From Acidobacteriota bacterium (GTDB lineage Bacteria; Acidobacteriota; Terriglobia; Terriglobales; Acidobacteriaceae), in assembly GCA_003010405.1 (NCBI GenBank), contig PJLO01000010.1, forward strand, positions 62,001-126,000: a DNA stretch of 64,000 nt. The letters are read 5' to 3'. Under the pieces are notes generated by a model, which saw nothing but the letters and a program-made list of their open reading frames with translations, was not told the DNA's origin and did not search any database. Positions 9,666 through 19,652 of the stretch are shown here, piece after piece. The translations under genes were made by a program, and so were the position numbers. Within the stretch, counting starts at the first letter, position 1, and every line of letters starts with the position of its first letter.

Positions 9666-11198
9666 ATGGCAAGCGAACTGTATAACGTGATCGACGCATT
9701 GAGCCGAGAGAAAGGAATTAACCCGGACATCGTCGTTTCGGCCATTGAGGACGCCATTGTCGTCGCCACGCGCAAGTTCTACAAGACGCAGGAAATTCTG
9801 CGCGCCGCCCTGGATCGTGAAACAGGAGCGATTCATGCTTACTCCGTCAAGGAAATCCTCCCCAGCGAGGATGACATCGAGGACCCGCAGATTCAGATCT
9901 CGCTCGAAGAGGCGCTCAAGATCAGTGAAGACGCCGTAGTAGGCGGTGAGCTGCTGCAGGAAAAGTCCATTGAAGGACTCGGACGCATTGCCGCTCAACT
10001 TGCGAAGCAGGTCATCTTTCAAAAGGTGCGTGAAGCCGAGCGCGATACCGTTTTCAATGAGTATCATAACCGCGTCAACGAGGTTGTGAACGCCACCGTT
10101 AAGCGCATCGAGGGACCGGATTATATCTTCGACCTTGGCAAAACCGAGGCTCGTATGCCTCGGAAGGAGCAGTCCAAGCTTGAATCCTTTGCCGTCGGTG
10201 AGCGGGTCCGGGTCGTCATCATTCGCGTTGAGAAGGCCACAAAGGGCCCCGGTGTTATCGTCTCCCGCGCCGCTCCGGAACTCGTTTCCAACCTCTTTCA
10301 AACCGAGGTGCCAGAGATTTACGACAACACTGTGGTCATCCGCGCAATTGCCCGCGAAGCTGGCGAACGAACCAAGATTGCCGTTATGTCGTGTGACAAG
10401 GATGTGGATGCCGTCGGCGCATGCGTGGGCATGAAAGGCATGCGCGTGCAGTCCATCATTCGTGAGCTACGCGGCGAAAAGATCGATATTATTGCGTACC
10501 ACGAAGACCCCGTAACCTTTGCGGAAAAAGCTCTGCAGCCGGCCAAGGTCTCCCGCGTCTCCATCGTGGATAGCCGCGAAAAGCATCTCGAAGTCATCGT
10601 AGACGACACGCAACTGTCGCTTGCAATTGGCAAGAAGGGCCAGAACGTCCGACTTGCCGCAAAACTCCTCGGCTGGAAGATCGATATCAAGAGCGAAGAG
10701 GAGAAGCGTCAGGAAGTAGAGCAGCAGATGAATTCGCTGGTTGGCAACTCTGCGACTTCCCTGGAGAACATTGCTGCCGCAGTCGGTGATCCGGTTTTGG
10801 AAAAACTGACTGCAGCGGGTATCAGCAGCGTGGAATCGCTTGCCGATATGACTCCCGAAGAGCTTGAGGCTATTCCGGGTATCGGACCGGAAACGGTCGA
10901 AAAGATTTCTGTCGCAGTCAATAATTATTTCTCGACGTTGGATTCGGCCCCGGAGGTTACCTCTGCCGATCCGGTCGAAGTTGAGTATCCTTCTGATTCG
11001 TTGCTGACCACCGAGCCCGACCTAGCCCCGGAAGAGGCTCCGTCGGAAGAGCAACCGGAACAGCAGATCGAAATTAAACAGGATTGCGGTTCCGCTGTCG
11101 ATAGCGAAACCGAAAAAGCAACACCCACGGATGAAGACGAAATCGACACACTGGGTGAGCACCCGGACGAGCAATTTATCGACCCGGGCAACAAGTAA
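9666..11198 (+). CDS. nusA: Transcription termination/antitermination factor NusA
   Basis: This is about 510 residues from the ATG at 9666 (MASELYNVIDALSREKG). A GTG 12 bases upstream is an alternative, and neither has a well-spaced ribosome binding site. In order: an N-terminal RNA polymerase-binding domain; an S1 domain beginning near RIEGPDYIFDLG; two KH domains with VGACVGMKGMRVQ and LAIGKKGQNVRLAAKL; and a helix-hairpin-helix segment with PEELEAIPGIGPETVEKI. A strongly acidic tail of about 85 residues follows. NusA binds RNA polymerase and modulates pausing, termination and antitermination. It is co-oriented with rimP and infB. Confidence 0.96.
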   Translation: MASELYNVIDALSREKGINPDIVVSAIEDAIVVATRKFYKTQEILRAALDRETGAIHAYSVKEILPSEDDIEDPQIQISLEEALKISEDAVVGGELLQEKSIEGLGRIAAQLAKQVIFQKVREAERDTVFNEYHNRVNEVVNATVKRIEGPDYIFDLGKTEARMPRKEQSKLESFAVGERVRVVIIRVEKATKGPGVIVSRAAPELVSNLFQTEVPEIYDNTVVIRAIAREAGERTKIAVMSCDKDVDAVGACVGMKGMRVQSIIRELRGEKIDIIAYHEDPVTFAEKALQPAKVSRVSIVDSREKHLEVIVDDTQLSLAIGKKGQNVRLAAKLLGWKIDIKSEEEKRQEVEQQMNSLVGNSATSLENIAAAVGDPVLEKLTAAGISSVESLADMTPEELEAIPGIGPETVEKISVAVNNYFSTLDSAPEVTSADPVEVEYPSDSLLTTEPDLAPEEAPSEEQPEQQIEIKQDCGSAVDSETEKATPTDEDEIDTLGEHPDEQFIDPGNK

Positions 11199-11413
11199 CG
11201 CGCGCGGACGTGTCCTCACCGATATGTCCGCACGCACAAGATTTTTGTTCCGAAAGCCGGTTTCTGGGCCGCCTCGGCGAATGCCCAGGGCAAACACAGC
11301 CTGGAGAGGTCTTCACAACGAAAGCTTCTCCAGTAGAGAAGCACCGCGCTGATGCGCAACCGTACCGATCAAAGTAGGTGGAAACGGTTCGGACATAAGG
11401 ATATGAACGGCGG

Positions 11414-14400
11414 ATGAAGATTCGAATTAACGATTTGGCTCGAGAGCTGGAAGTTAAAAGTAAACAGATCCTCGACGTGCTCATCAAAGTTGGCGTCACG
11501 GAGAAGAAGACCCACTCCAGCTCCGTCGAGCCCGAGGAAGCCGAGAAAGTACGCAACTATTTCCGCGAGATAAGCGGATCGCCTGCTCGTTATCGCAGTG
11601 GCAGCGAAGAGTTCCGTCCCAGGATCGACCTTTCTAAAATATCCAAGCCCGGCGATGCGATGAAGGCCATCCTCGCGCGCAAGGAATCATCAGCCGAGAC
11701 AGCCAAAACCGCACGTCCAAACGTGACTCTGCCGCCCACGCAGCCCAAGGTTATTGTCAATAAGCCTGCAGATCCCCGGCCCGCCCCTCCTGTTGTTCCA
11801 GAGCGGGTTCCACGGCTCGTTACACCGGAATCTGTTGCCCAGCGGTCGCAGGTGGCTCGTGTCGAGCCGCCGAAGCCTCCTATGGCCACCGCGCCCATAG
11901 TTAAAGCGGAACAGCCCACAGGGCCAGCGACCTCCGCACAGTCTGCCGAGCCACCAGTGGCCGCCGCGCCGGCTAATGTCACGCCGTCGGCTCCGCCAAC
12001 TGAAGCTCCGGTTGGGCCCACTCCTGCTACTGAGGCACCTACCCCGGTCGCGACTCCGGAAACGGCTCCAGTTGAAACTGCATCCACTCCGGCTGCGCCG
12101 GTTGTTCCGGCCGCCCAAGGCGAGTCTGCTCCCGGCTCTGCCGTTACGCCGCATTCACCCGCTGCGCAAGGCAAGCAAGCTGCCCGCAAACAGCCGCAAA
12201 CCGGCTCTGCCCGCCCGCCGCTCCCCGGACAGCCACCTGCCCCGGCCCGCCGCATGATTGTGCCGCAGACGGGCCCGCGCCCTGTTTACACTGCGCCACC
12301 GCCGCCGCCACCTCGCCCAACTCCGCCACCTTCGGCGCTGGGCAATCGCACGGGTTTACCTGTGCGTGGCCAGCCCATATTCCAGCGTCCGCGGCCCGGA
12401 CAGTCATTCTCTGGCCCCTCCGGCGCTCCCGGCTCACGTCCTCCGTTTACTGGAGAGCGTCGTCCCATGCACCCCACCCGCAGCACGCCTACACCAGGTG
12501 GACGGCCCCCCATGGGTGGTCGCCCTGGTATGGGACCGCGTCCCGGTGGGCCACCTCGTCCGGGAGGTCTGCTAGGCGCGGCCGCTGGTGCTCCTCCCCC
12601 GGGAGCCGCACCCAGACCGGGTGCCCGTACAGGTGCGCCTGCGCGCCGCCCCGGCCAGCGTTATCAGGGCCCACGCGGTAAGCAGGAAGGGCCGATGAAA
12701 GGGTTTACGCCGCCGCCCCGGCTTTCGCTCAGCAATGAGCCGATGCCGATCACGCGCACGATCACAATTTCTGAAGGCGTGAGCGTAAAAGACCTTGCCG
12801 AAAAACTTGAAATTCGCGCCAAAGATCTGATTGCACGGTTGCTGGCTCGTGGTGTTTTTGCCACCATCAACCAGACGCTGAGCGAGGATCTTGCCCGAGA
12901 CATGGCCCGCCACTTCGGAGCCGAGAGCTCGGTCATCAGCTTTGAGGATCAGATTCAGCAGGATTACGACGCTCAGGCCATCGAACAGGATAACGAAGCG
13001 GTCTTCAATACCGTCACACGACCACCCGTAGTCACCATCATGGGTCACGTCGATCACGGCAAGACCAGCCTTCTCGATGCCATTCGCTCCACCAGTGTGG
13101 CCGAAGGCGAAGCAGGCGGCATCACGCAGCACATCGGCGCCTATAAGGTGAAGATCACCGATTCCAACTCGCCTGCCTTTGGGCGCGAGATCGTCTTCCT
13201 TGATACCCCGGGTCACGAGGCCTTCACTCGTATGCGTGCCCGCGGCGCCAAGGTCACGGATATCGTTATTCTCGTTGTTGCCGCCGATGACGGCGTAATG
13301 CCTCAAACGCTAGAGGCCATCGATCACGCCAAAGCCGCCAAGGTTCCGCTAATCGTTGCCGTAAATAAAATCGACAAGCCCGATGCGATGCCTGACCGGG
13401 TGAAGAAACAGCTTGCCGACCGCGGACTCCTCCCTGAGGACTGGGGTGGCGATACCATTTACGTCGACGTTTCGGCCAAGAAGCACACGAATCTCAACCA
13501 GCTTCTGGAAATGATCTGCCTCGTGGCGGACATGAAGGAGCTCAAAGCGACGCCTGAACGCCTGGCCACCGGTACCGTCCTGGAGGCCAAACTCGATCGT
13601 GGACGCGGTCCCGTTGCCACCGTCCTGATCGATAACGGAACCCTGCGTGCCGGGGAAAATTTTGTGGTCGGAAACATCTTCGGCAAGGTCCGCGCCATGT
13701 TCGATGATCGCGGACGCAACCTCGATGAAGCTGGCCCGTCCACTCCGGTGGAGATTCTTGGTCTCGAAGGTCTGCCACAAGCTGGCGATCAGTTCGTTGT
13801 TGTGGCCGAGCGCGAAAAGGCCCGCGAAATCGCCGATTATCGAGAAGCCAAAGCCCGCGAAGCCATTCTCGCGAAGACAACGCGCGTTTCGCTTGAAGGC
13901 CTCGCCCGTCAGATCAAGAACGAAGGCAGCAAGCAGCTCGACATCATCCTCAAGGGCGATGTCCAGGGCTCGGTCGAAGTCATTAACGATCTGCTCACGA
14001 AGCTCTCCAACGAACAGGTGCGAATCAAGGTGCTGCGTTACTCAGTCGGCGCTATCACGGAAAGCGACGTGCTCCTCGCCGCAGCCTCAAACGCGATCAT
14101 CATCGGCTTCAACGTCCGTCCAGAACGCAAAGCGCAAGAGATGGCCGAACAGGAGAAGGTTGATATCCGTCTCCACTCCATCATCTACGAGCTTCAGGAC
14201 GAGATAAGGAAGGCCATGACCGGCCTCCTCGAGCCAACCATCAAGGAAACCTACATGGGACGCGCCGAAGTACGCGATACCTTCCGCATACCGAAGGTCG
14301 GCACCATTGCCGGTTGCCAGGTTGTCGATGGCATTGTTAAACGCGACTCTGAAGTCCGACTGCTTCGCGACAATGTTGTTGTCTTTACGGGCAAAGTCTC

Positions 14401-14545
14401 TTCACTGAAGCGCTTCAAAGACGACGCCAGCGAGGTCCGCAATGGCATGGAGTGCGGTATCGGAATTCACAACTATAACGATGTGAAGACGGGCGATGTT
14501 ATCGAGGCATTCGTCACCGAAAAGGTAGCGACCCAGTTGGTCTAG
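11414..14545 (+). CDS. infB: Translation initiation factor IF-2
   Basis: This 1043-residue protein is long for IF-2 because of a very Pro/Ala/Arg/Gly-rich linker (about residues 85-435). An IF2-N domain ([20 protein letters not shown]) opens the protein, and a second N-type domain lies just before the G domain. The GTPase motifs are GHVDHGKT near residue 545, [12 protein letters not shown] and SAKK. Domains II, III and IV follow, ending [13 protein letters not shown]-2 places initiator tRNA on the 30S subunit and promotes subunit joining. The 215-base gap after nusA contains no ylxR gene, which often lies there. A strong terminator follows. Confidence 0.97.
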   Translation: MKIRINDLARELEVKSKQILDVLIKVGVTEKKTHSSSVEPEEAEKVRNYFREISGSPARYRSGSEEFRPRIDLSKISKPGDAMKAILARKESSAETAKTARPNVTLPPTQPKVIVNKPADPRPAPPVVPERVPRLVTPESVAQRSQVARVEPPKPPMATAPIVKAEQPTGPATSAQSAEPPVAAAPANVTPSAPPTEAPVGPTPATEAPTPVATPETAPVETASTPAAPVVPAAQGESAPGSAVTPHSPAAQGKQAARKQPQTGSARPPLPGQPPAPARRMIVPQTGPRPVYTAPPPPPPRPTPPPSALGNRTGLPVRGQPIFQRPRPGQSFSGPSGAPGSRPPFTGERRPMHPTRSTPTPGGRPPMGGRPGMGPRPGGPPRPGGLLGAAAGAPPPGAAPRPGARTGAPARRPGQRYQGPRGKQEGPMKGFTPPPRLSLSNEPMPITRTITISEGVSVKDLAEKLEIRAKDLIARLLARGVFATINQTLSEDLARDMARHFGAESSVISFEDQIQQDYDAQAIEQDNEAVFNTVTRPPVVTIMGHVDHGKTSLLDAIRSTSVAEGEAGGITQHIGAYKVKITDSNSPAFGREIVFLDTPGHEAFTRMRARGAKVTDIVILVVAADDGVMPQTLEAIDHAKAAKVPLIVAVNKIDKPDAMPDRVKKQLADRGLLPEDWGGDTIYVDVSAKKHTNLNQLLEMICLVADMKELKATPERLATGTVLEAKLDRGRGPVATVLIDNGTLRAGENFVVGNIFGKVRAMFDDRGRNLDEAGPSTPVEILGLEGLPQAGDQFVVVAEREKAREIADYREAKAREAILAKTTRVSLEGLARQIKNEGSKQLDIILKGDVQGSVEVINDLLTKLSNEQVRIKVLRYSVGAITESDVLLAAASNAIIIGFNVRPERKAQEMAEQEKVDIRLHSIIYELQDEIRKAMTGLLEPTIKETYMGRAEVRDTFRIPKVGTIAGCQVVDGIVKRDSEVRLLRDNVVVFTGKVSSLKRFKDDASEVRNGMECGIGIHNYNDVKTGDVIEAFVTEKVATQLV

Positions 14546-14553
14546 CTGTTCAC

Positions 14554-14600
14554 GTTCCGATGGAGCCAACACTCCATCGGAACTCTGTTTTTGTTTTTTG
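14554..14600 (+). terminator. Intrinsic terminator of the rimP-nusA-infB operon
   Basis: GTTCCGATGGAG (14554-14565) pairs perfectly with CTCCATCGGAAC (14572-14583) and is followed by a T-rich run to about 14600. This is a textbook rho-independent terminator 9 bases after infB. Confidence 0.93.
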
Positions 14601-14794
14601 TCTTCCTTGTTTCACTACGCAGAGAGCCTTCTATCGCTCTCAATGACAATTCCGGCAGCGTGAAAAAATCCAGCATTTTTTTCGATCTCCACTCTGATTG
14701 GTGTACTATTCCATGCGCTGATCCAGCGACTCTGGATTCTGCATGGCATTTCAAAACAGATAGGCGCTCTCGATTTTGCGAAGTGAAAAGATCT

Positions 14795-14853
14795 TTCGGC
14801 AAAGCGGGAATACAACTCGCGAAACCGTTCCGTTCCGTTGAATCTTTGCCGAA
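14795..14853 (+). repeat. Long-range inverted repeat in the leader of the barrel gene
   Basis: TTCGGCAAAG (14795-14804) is the exact reverse complement of CTTTGCCGAA (14844-14853), with 39 bases between. It lies 84 bases before the outer-membrane protein start and could fold in its leader. The remainder of the 14601-14936 gap shows nothing else I can name. Confidence 0.35.
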
Positions 14854-14936
14854 ATCTAAAAATAGCTAAATTTCGATCAAGAACAGAGATCCGGCTCTGG
14901 ACAGAGAGTCCTGATCGGGAACTTTGGAGCTGAAAG

Positions 14937-15614
14937 ATGAAGAGACTTTTCGGAGTAGCTCTAATCTTTTTCTTTGCTGTCGGCGCCTTCGGGCAACAAA
15001 ACTATGTCGGGCGTTACGACGTTTTCGGTGGTTTCAGCTATTTGGAGTCGCCCAAACTGGACTTGCAACAAGCGGGATTTAACACTCAGATTGGCGTCAA
15101 TCTCAGACGCTGGTTGGCCTTCGGCTTCGATTACAGTATTCAGAGCGGTGACACCATACTGGTGCCGGGAGAGCTCAAACCCAGGTATCAGGCATTACTG
15201 CCGACAATCCCCGGCTACAAGTTGTATGTGCCTTTTGATGCGACCACTCAGACGTTTGCCCTTGGGCCTCAGTTGGAGTATCGTCACTTCAAGAAATTTA
15301 CCCTTTTTGTGCATCCCTCAATCGGTGTCATCCATGAAAGCATCACACTCAAGCCCCATGATGCAATCACTACTGGAATTGTGAATGCTCTGCTCACACG
15401 AGGGGTGCTGCATACAAAGAGCCCGGACGACACGACTTACTTCTATGGGTTCGGTGGCGGCATTGAATACAACGCCAGTAAGCACCTTCACATTCGCGCC
15501 GACGCTGAGTTTGTGCATGTATTCTTGTACAGCGATCTGCTGAAAGATTCTCGCAACAGTATCCGTTTTTCAATTGGTCCCACCTTCAATTTTGGCAGGA
15601 ACGTACGTAAATAA
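14937..15614 (+). CDS. Outer-membrane beta-barrel family protein
   Basis: This 225-residue protein has a clear signal peptide (MKRLFGVALIFFFAVGAFG, cleavage before QQN). The mature part shows alternating polar and hydrophobic strands, the pattern RYDVFGGFSYLESP, and a C-terminal strand IRFSIGPTFNFG typical of OmpA/Opa-like barrels. It probably forms an 8-stranded barrel in the outer membrane; the ligand or role is unknown. The ATG at 14937 follows a GGAGCTGAAAG stretch that gives a usable ribosome binding site. It stands alone between the infB terminator and ylxP. Confidence 0.75.
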   Translation: MKRLFGVALIFFFAVGAFGQQNYVGRYDVFGGFSYLESPKLDLQQAGFNTQIGVNLRRWLAFGFDYSIQSGDTILVPGELKPRYQALLPTIPGYKLYVPFDATTQTFALGPQLEYRHFKKFTLFVHPSIGVIHESITLKPHDAITTGIVNALLTRGVLHTKSPDDTTYFYGFGGGIEYNASKHLHIRADAEFVHVFLYSDLLKDSRNSIRFSIGPTFNFGRNVRK

Positions 15615-15770
15615 CTTTTTCCTCTGCAAGGCGCTGGGCTTCGTTGCGAACGAAGCCTTCTCAGCCTGAACTGTTGGAGGCGCCTCAAGGATGAGTGATT
15701 TTCGAACCGCAGTGTTGCTCTTGCTTTTACCTTTGCGGTTGGCTTTATTTCGCTATATTTGATTGCTGTT

Positions 15771-16064
15771 ATGCCCATTGCCCACCTTACGCTCGAACTT
15801 CGCATTGAAGGCGCACACTCGCTCAAGGATCGCCGCCAGGTCCTTCGCAGCATCAAGGACCGCCTCCGCTCCAGTTTCAATGTTTCCGTAGCCGAGATTG
15901 ACCCGACAGATCTCTGGCAATCGGCTACACTTGGCATTGTAGCCATATCATCCTCGCGCCATTACCTCGATGGCCTGATGAAGCAGGTGGAAGCGACAGC
16001 GGCTCGCACAGCCAACAACCAGGGCGCTGACATCACAGACAGCTTTCTGCACTTCCTCGATTAG
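15771..16064 (+). CDS. ylxP: DUF503 family protein YlxP
   Basis: This 97-residue protein contains the family hallmarks EGAHSLKDRRQVLRSIKDRL, NVSVAEIDPTDLWQSATLG and a short C-terminal helix. DUF503/YlxP genes commonly sit between infB and rbfA in bacteria, as here, suggesting a role in ribosome maturation or translation, but the biochemical activity is not established. The start is placed at the ATG at 15771 rather than the in-frame TTG at 15759. TATATT at 15754-15759 lies only 11 bases upstream, so the transcript leader may be very short. Confidence 0.88.
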   Translation: MPIAHLTLELRIEGAHSLKDRRQVLRSIKDRLRSSFNVSVAEIDPTDLWQSATLGIVAISSSRHYLDGLMKQVEATAARTANNQGADITDSFLHFLD

Positions 16065-16165
16065 GCGGAGATTTTCGCTTCTCACACGTCTGCTGTGGTA
16101 AATTGAATAGTTTATTTGGGGTTAGGTTTAGATCCACGCCCTCTCGAAATACAGGAGTATTGTTC

Positions 16166-16540
16166 TTGGAAAACCGCAGTGCACAGCATCACAAGGAACG
16201 TCTGACCGAAGCAATCAAGGAAGAACTGGTTACCATTATTGCCGGTGAGCTTTCCGATCCGCGTATCGGGCTCGTAACCATCAACGAAGTCTTAATGGCG
16301 CCAGGCGGGAAATCTGCTCGCATCTATGTCGCCGTCGAAGGCGATGAACGCGAACAGAAAGCTGCTGTCGCCGCGCTTAATGATGCAGTCGGGTACATCC
16401 GCCATCAACTCTCCGAAACGCTCAGTCTGCGAGTTGCACCCGATCTTCATTTCGTTCACGACAGCTCCGGAAAATACGGCGAGCGCATTGACGAACTTCT
16501 TGATCGGATCGAAAAGCAAAACAAAAAAATCAAGAAATGA
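16166..16540 (+). CDS. rbfA: 30S ribosome-binding factor RbfA
   Basis: This is 124 residues from a TTG at 16166, chosen because AGGAG at 16153-16157 is 8 bases upstream and the protein then begins LENRSAQHHKERLTEAIKEE, the normal RbfA start. An upstream ATG at 16103 would add 21 unrelated residues. The KH-like fold has IIAGELSDPRIGLVTINEV and the conserved end FVHDSSGKYGERIDELL. RbfA binds the 30S subunit and helps process the 5' end of 16S rRNA, especially in the cold. Its stop overlaps the next gene's start by four bases (ATGA). Confidence 0.95.
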   Translation: MENRSAQHHKERLTEAIKEELVTIIAGELSDPRIGLVTINEVLMAPGGKSARIYVAVEGDEREQKAAVAALNDAVGYIRHQLSETLSLRVAPDLHFVHDSSGKYGERIDELLDRIEKQNKKIKK

Positions 16541-17514
16541 ACACTCTTGCCGAGGTACTGAATGCAATGCGGTCTCGCCAGCGCTGGGTCATTACATCCC
16601 ATGCCGGTCCCGATGGCGATGCTGTGGGCAGCGTTCTCGCCTGTGTTCATATACTTCGCGCCATGGGTAAGCAAGCCGACGGATTTCTTAGCGACGGCGT
16701 GCCTTTCATCTACAGGGGGCTTCCCGGAGCGGCCGAAATTCGTGTCGGCCCCGTCGATGGCTCGCGCTACGATGGCGTGGTCATCCTGGAATGTGATTGT
16801 CTGGAGCGCGCCGGCCTGAAGGGCATCGAAAAGCTATTCTCTGTCAACATCGACCACCATGACACCTTCTTGGAGTATGCAGACGTCAATTACGTGGTCT
16901 CTTCTGCCGCAGCAGCCGCTGAGCTTGTCTACAACCTCGCGCAGGCTGCTGGGGTCGTCATCACTCCGGACATTGCCACCTGCCTTTACACCGCGGTACT
17001 TACCGACACCGGATCGTTCTGCTATTCCACTACCAGCGCACAGACCTTCGCTTTTGCTCATGACATGGTGCAGGCCGGAGCCGATCCGGTAACTGTTGCG
17101 CAGCAGGTTTATTTTTCCAATCCTGCCTCGAAAATGCGTCTCTTAGGCCGGGCTCTCGCAAACCTGGAGCATGAAGGGGCCATTTCCTGGATGCATGTTT
17201 CCGAAGCAGACATGCGCTCCACTGGCGCCACCGAGCAGGATTGCGAGGGTCTCGCCAACTGGGCCATAGGAATTGAGGGTATCGAGGCGGCTGCTTTTTT
17301 TCGTGAAATCTCCGGCTCACGTTATCGCGTAAGCCTTCGCAGTAAGGGCCGCGTCGACGTGGCGCGCATTGCTGAAATTTTCGGCGGAGGCGGCCACAAA
17401 TGCGCGAGCGGCCTTACCATCTCCGGTCCGTTTGAACTCGCCCGTGACCGCGTGCTCATCGCTCTCCGTCATGCCTTAGAGCTAAGCGAATTTAAAGAAA
17501 GCGCAGGCGCTTGA
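16537..17514 (+). CDS. nrnA: DHH-family phosphoesterase, NrnA-like oligoribonuclease/pAp phosphatase
   Basis: This 325-residue protein has DHH motifs SHAGPDGDAVGS, NIDHHDTF and LTDTGSFCYSTTS that bind the catalytic metals. A DHHA1 domain with GGGGHKCASGLTI binds the substrate end. Proteins with this layout degrade short RNAs and dephosphorylate 3'-phosphoadenosine 5'-phosphate. The start codon overlaps the rbfA stop, so the two are translationally coupled; the rbfA-nrnA pairing is common in Gram-positive bacteria and acidobacteria. truB, frequently next in this cluster, is absent here. Confidence 0.92.
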   Translation: MNTLAEVLNAMRSRQRWVITSHAGPDGDAVGSVLACVHILRAMGKQADGFLSDGVPFIYRGLPGAAEIRVGPVDGSRYDGVVILECDCLERAGLKGIEKLFSVNIDHHDTFLEYADVNYVVSSAAAAAELVYNLAQAAGVVITPDIATCLYTAVLTDTGSFCYSTTSAQTFAFAHDMVQAGADPVTVAQQVYFSNPASKMRLLGRALANLEHEGAISWMHVSEADMRSTGATEQDCEGLANWAIGIEGIEAAAFFREISGSRYRVSLRSKGRVDVARIAEIFGGGGHKCASGLTISGPFELARDRVLIALRHALELSEFKESAGA

Positions 17515-17678
17515 GGCAATTTTCCCGGCATTTACCTAAATTTCAACTCTCCTGAGATCTCAATCGAAGAGCAGTCTACAGACAGAAATGCAGACTGCGA
17601 ATAATATAGGTGCGAGCGATTTCCGTTCGTATTCGGCCAACGGACACTCACTATTCTGCTAACGAGAAAGTGAAGAGT

Positions 17679-18455
17679 ATGGGGACGATTCTGAGCACGA
17701 TAGCCGAACAAGTCGGAACAATCACCCTGAAGAATGGCAAGGTCAATCCGCTCAGCAAAGCCTTGATCGATGAGATCCAACTGGAGTTGGAACACATGAA
17801 GTCCCGCTCTGTTCGTGTCGTAGTCCTGCGCGCAGAGAAGGGAGTGAAGGTATTTTCCGCTGGGCACGATGTAACAGAACTACCAACCAACGGCCGTGAT
17901 CCGCTGACTTACAATGACCCGCTGCGTCAACTGATACGCGCCATCGAAAAATATCCTGTCCCGATCATCGCAATGATCGAAGGCTCTGTTTGGGGCGGTG
18001 CATGTGAACTGGTGATGTGCTGTGATCTAATCGTCGCGGCCGAGGATTCGACATTCGCAATCACACCGGCCAAGCTGGGTGTTCCTTACGACATCTACGG
18101 CATGCTCAACTTCATTAAGGTGCTCGACATACATCTGCTGAAGGAAATGCTTTTTGGCGCACAGCCTGTGACGGCACAGCGCCTGGCCGAGTGTGGCGTT
18201 GTGAATCGAATAGCCACGCGTGATCAGCTGGAAACAGCCACAATGAATCTCGCGCAACAGATCAAGCGAACCTCACCGCTGGTGCAATGTATTTTGAAGG
18301 AGGAGCTTCGGGTGCTGTCCAGCGCGTCACCTTTGAATCCTGAGGCATACGAAAGAATTCAGTCGCTTCGCCGTGAGGTTTACGACAGCAGCGATTATCA
18401 GGAAGGGATCAGAGCCTTTAAGGAAAAGCGCGATCCGGAGTTTCAGGGCAAGTAG
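17679..18455 (+). CDS. scpB: Methylmalonyl-CoA decarboxylase (crotonase family)
   Basis: This is 258 residues from the ATG at 17679. Much of the sequence resembles E. coli ScpB as I recall it: KVFSAGHDVTELP, GRDPLTYNDPLRQLIRAIEK, MIEGSVWGGACELVMCCDLI and VYDSSDYQEGIRAFKEKRDP all have close counterparts there. ScpB decarboxylates (R)-methylmalonyl-CoA to propionyl-CoA. The crotonase oxyanion-hole glycines and the conserved His of SAGHD are present. No methylmalonyl-CoA mutase or CoA transferase is nearby, so its pathway context is not visible. An upstream in-frame ATG at 17610 would add 23 residues with no family match. Confidence 0.87.
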   Translation: MGTILSTIAEQVGTITLKNGKVNPLSKALIDEIQLELEHMKSRSVRVVVLRAEKGVKVFSAGHDVTELPTNGRDPLTYNDPLRQLIRAIEKYPVPIIAMIEGSVWGGACELVMCCDLIVAAEDSTFAITPAKLGVPYDIYGMLNFIKVLDIHLLKEMLFGAQPVTAQRLAECGVVNRIATRDQLETATMNLAQQIKRTSPLVQCILKEELRVLSSASPLNPEAYERIQSLRREVYDSSDYQEGIRAFKEKRDPEFQGK

Positions 18456-18509
18456 ATTCATCTCTGCTTCTGATAAGGTGTGGCTCAACTTTCATCATCG
18501 GAGGGCATC

Positions 18510-19106
18510 ATGAGAGTTCTTCTAATCGGTGCAACCGGAACCATCGGAAGTGCGATTGCGGCTGCTCTTCCCCCTCGCTGCGAGGTCATTCCGGTTTCTC
18601 ACAGCGTGGGCGACCTACGCGTTGATCTGGCTGATCCCGGCTCAATACACGAGATGTATCGAAAAACGGGAAGTGTCGACGCGGTCATCAGCGCGGCAGG
18701 CATTGCCAAGTTTGCGCCTCTCAGCTATCTCACGGATGAAGACTTCAAAATCAGCATTTTGAACAAGCTGATGGGACAAGTGAATCTTGTGCGTTTCGGT
18801 TTCGACCACGTGACGAACGGTGGATCGTTCACGCTGACCAGCGGAATTCTGGGTCGGAGACCGATGGTGGGCAGTGCTGCAATTTCACTTGTGAACGCCG
18901 GACTTGAAGGATTCGCGCGTGCGGCTGCCCTGGAAGCGCCGCGGAATATTCGCGTAAATGTCGTCAGTCCGGGTTGGGTAACAGAGACTCTGGCCGGTCT
19001 GGGAATGGACACGGAGGAGGGTATTCCGGCTGAAGTTGTCGCGAGTGCCTATATCCAAGCCGTCCAGGGTTCCGGAACTGGCAGCGTGATCGATGCTGCT
19101 CAGTGA
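18510..19106 (+). CDS. Short-chain dehydrogenase-like protein lacking the YxxxK motif
   Basis: This is 198 residues from the ATG at 18510, which has GGAGGG 4 bases upstream. The Rossmann motif is GATGTIGSAIA, and VISAAG and SFTLTSGIL match SDR strands 4 and 5. Where classical SDRs have YxxxK, the sequence reads SAAISLVNAGLEGFARAAAL, so both the catalytic Tyr and the Lys are replaced. A subfamily of short SDRs shares this feature, so it is probably not a sequencing error. The substrate and even catalytic ability are unknown. It lies 55 bases after scpB and may share its transcript; a hairpin follows. Confidence 0.8.
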   Translation: MRVLLIGATGTIGSAIAAALPPRCEVIPVSHSVGDLRVDLADPGSIHEMYRKTGSVDAVISAAGIAKFAPLSYLTDEDFKISILNKLMGQVNLVRFGFDHVTNGGSFTLTSGILGRRPMVGSAAISLVNAGLEGFARAAALEAPRNIRVNVVSPGWVTETLAGLGMDTEEGIPAEVVASAYIQAVQGSGTGSVIDAAQ

Positions 19107-19142
19107 GGAATTCCCTAACTACGCTCAGCACACAAACCGTGA

Positions 19143-19173
19143 GGCCGGGTGCGGTCATTGACCACACCCGGCC
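19143..19173 (+). terminator. Hairpin after the SDR gene
   Basis: GGCCGGGTG (19143-19151) pairs with CACCCGGCC (19165-19173), and the inner GGTC/GACC extends the stem. There is no long U-tract. The rest of the gap to 19652 is A+T-rich around 19380-19510, contains CGGTAC/GTACCG and CGAATTAA/TTAATTCG short inverted repeats, and has no convincing gene. Confidence 0.6.
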
Positions 19174-19652
19174 CGGTATGAATTTCGAAAATATCTTGTG
19201 CCGTTTGATCCACGGCACCTAGGCTGAACATCCTCGGAAGGCTATTTTTGTCGTCGCTACGATACCCTCCTTCACCCAACCGGGTTTCGAAAAAAGTCCT
19301 CGTACCTCGACACTACTCTCAACCTTGCCTCGGTACGAGAGCGTACCGTGGAACACCTCTTGTAACGCTTTTTCAAGCCCATTGCAAGCAGAAAATTTGT
19401 CCCAAATTGCTAGTGACAGTAAACCAGAGCGAATTAATAAATCACGTACTTTAATTCGTGTTTTCAGAAAAAAAGCGGGTATTCTTATTTTTACCCAAAA
19501 TGGCACAGAGTTTGACTGCCGCCATTTTTATCACTGTACGGGAATCGATACTGGGATGTATGCTGACGGCCCAAGCAGTCAGAATGGCCCTAGAATTTTC
19601 GATTGCAGGGATGATAGTCGTTGCCGTTTGGGAAAACAAAGAGGAATCGCTT

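Noticed and set aside
11590-12255. A 221-codon minus-strand frame rich in Gly/Ala
   Set aside because: It mirrors the Pro/Ala-rich linker of infB; low-complexity DNA often gives long antisense frames.
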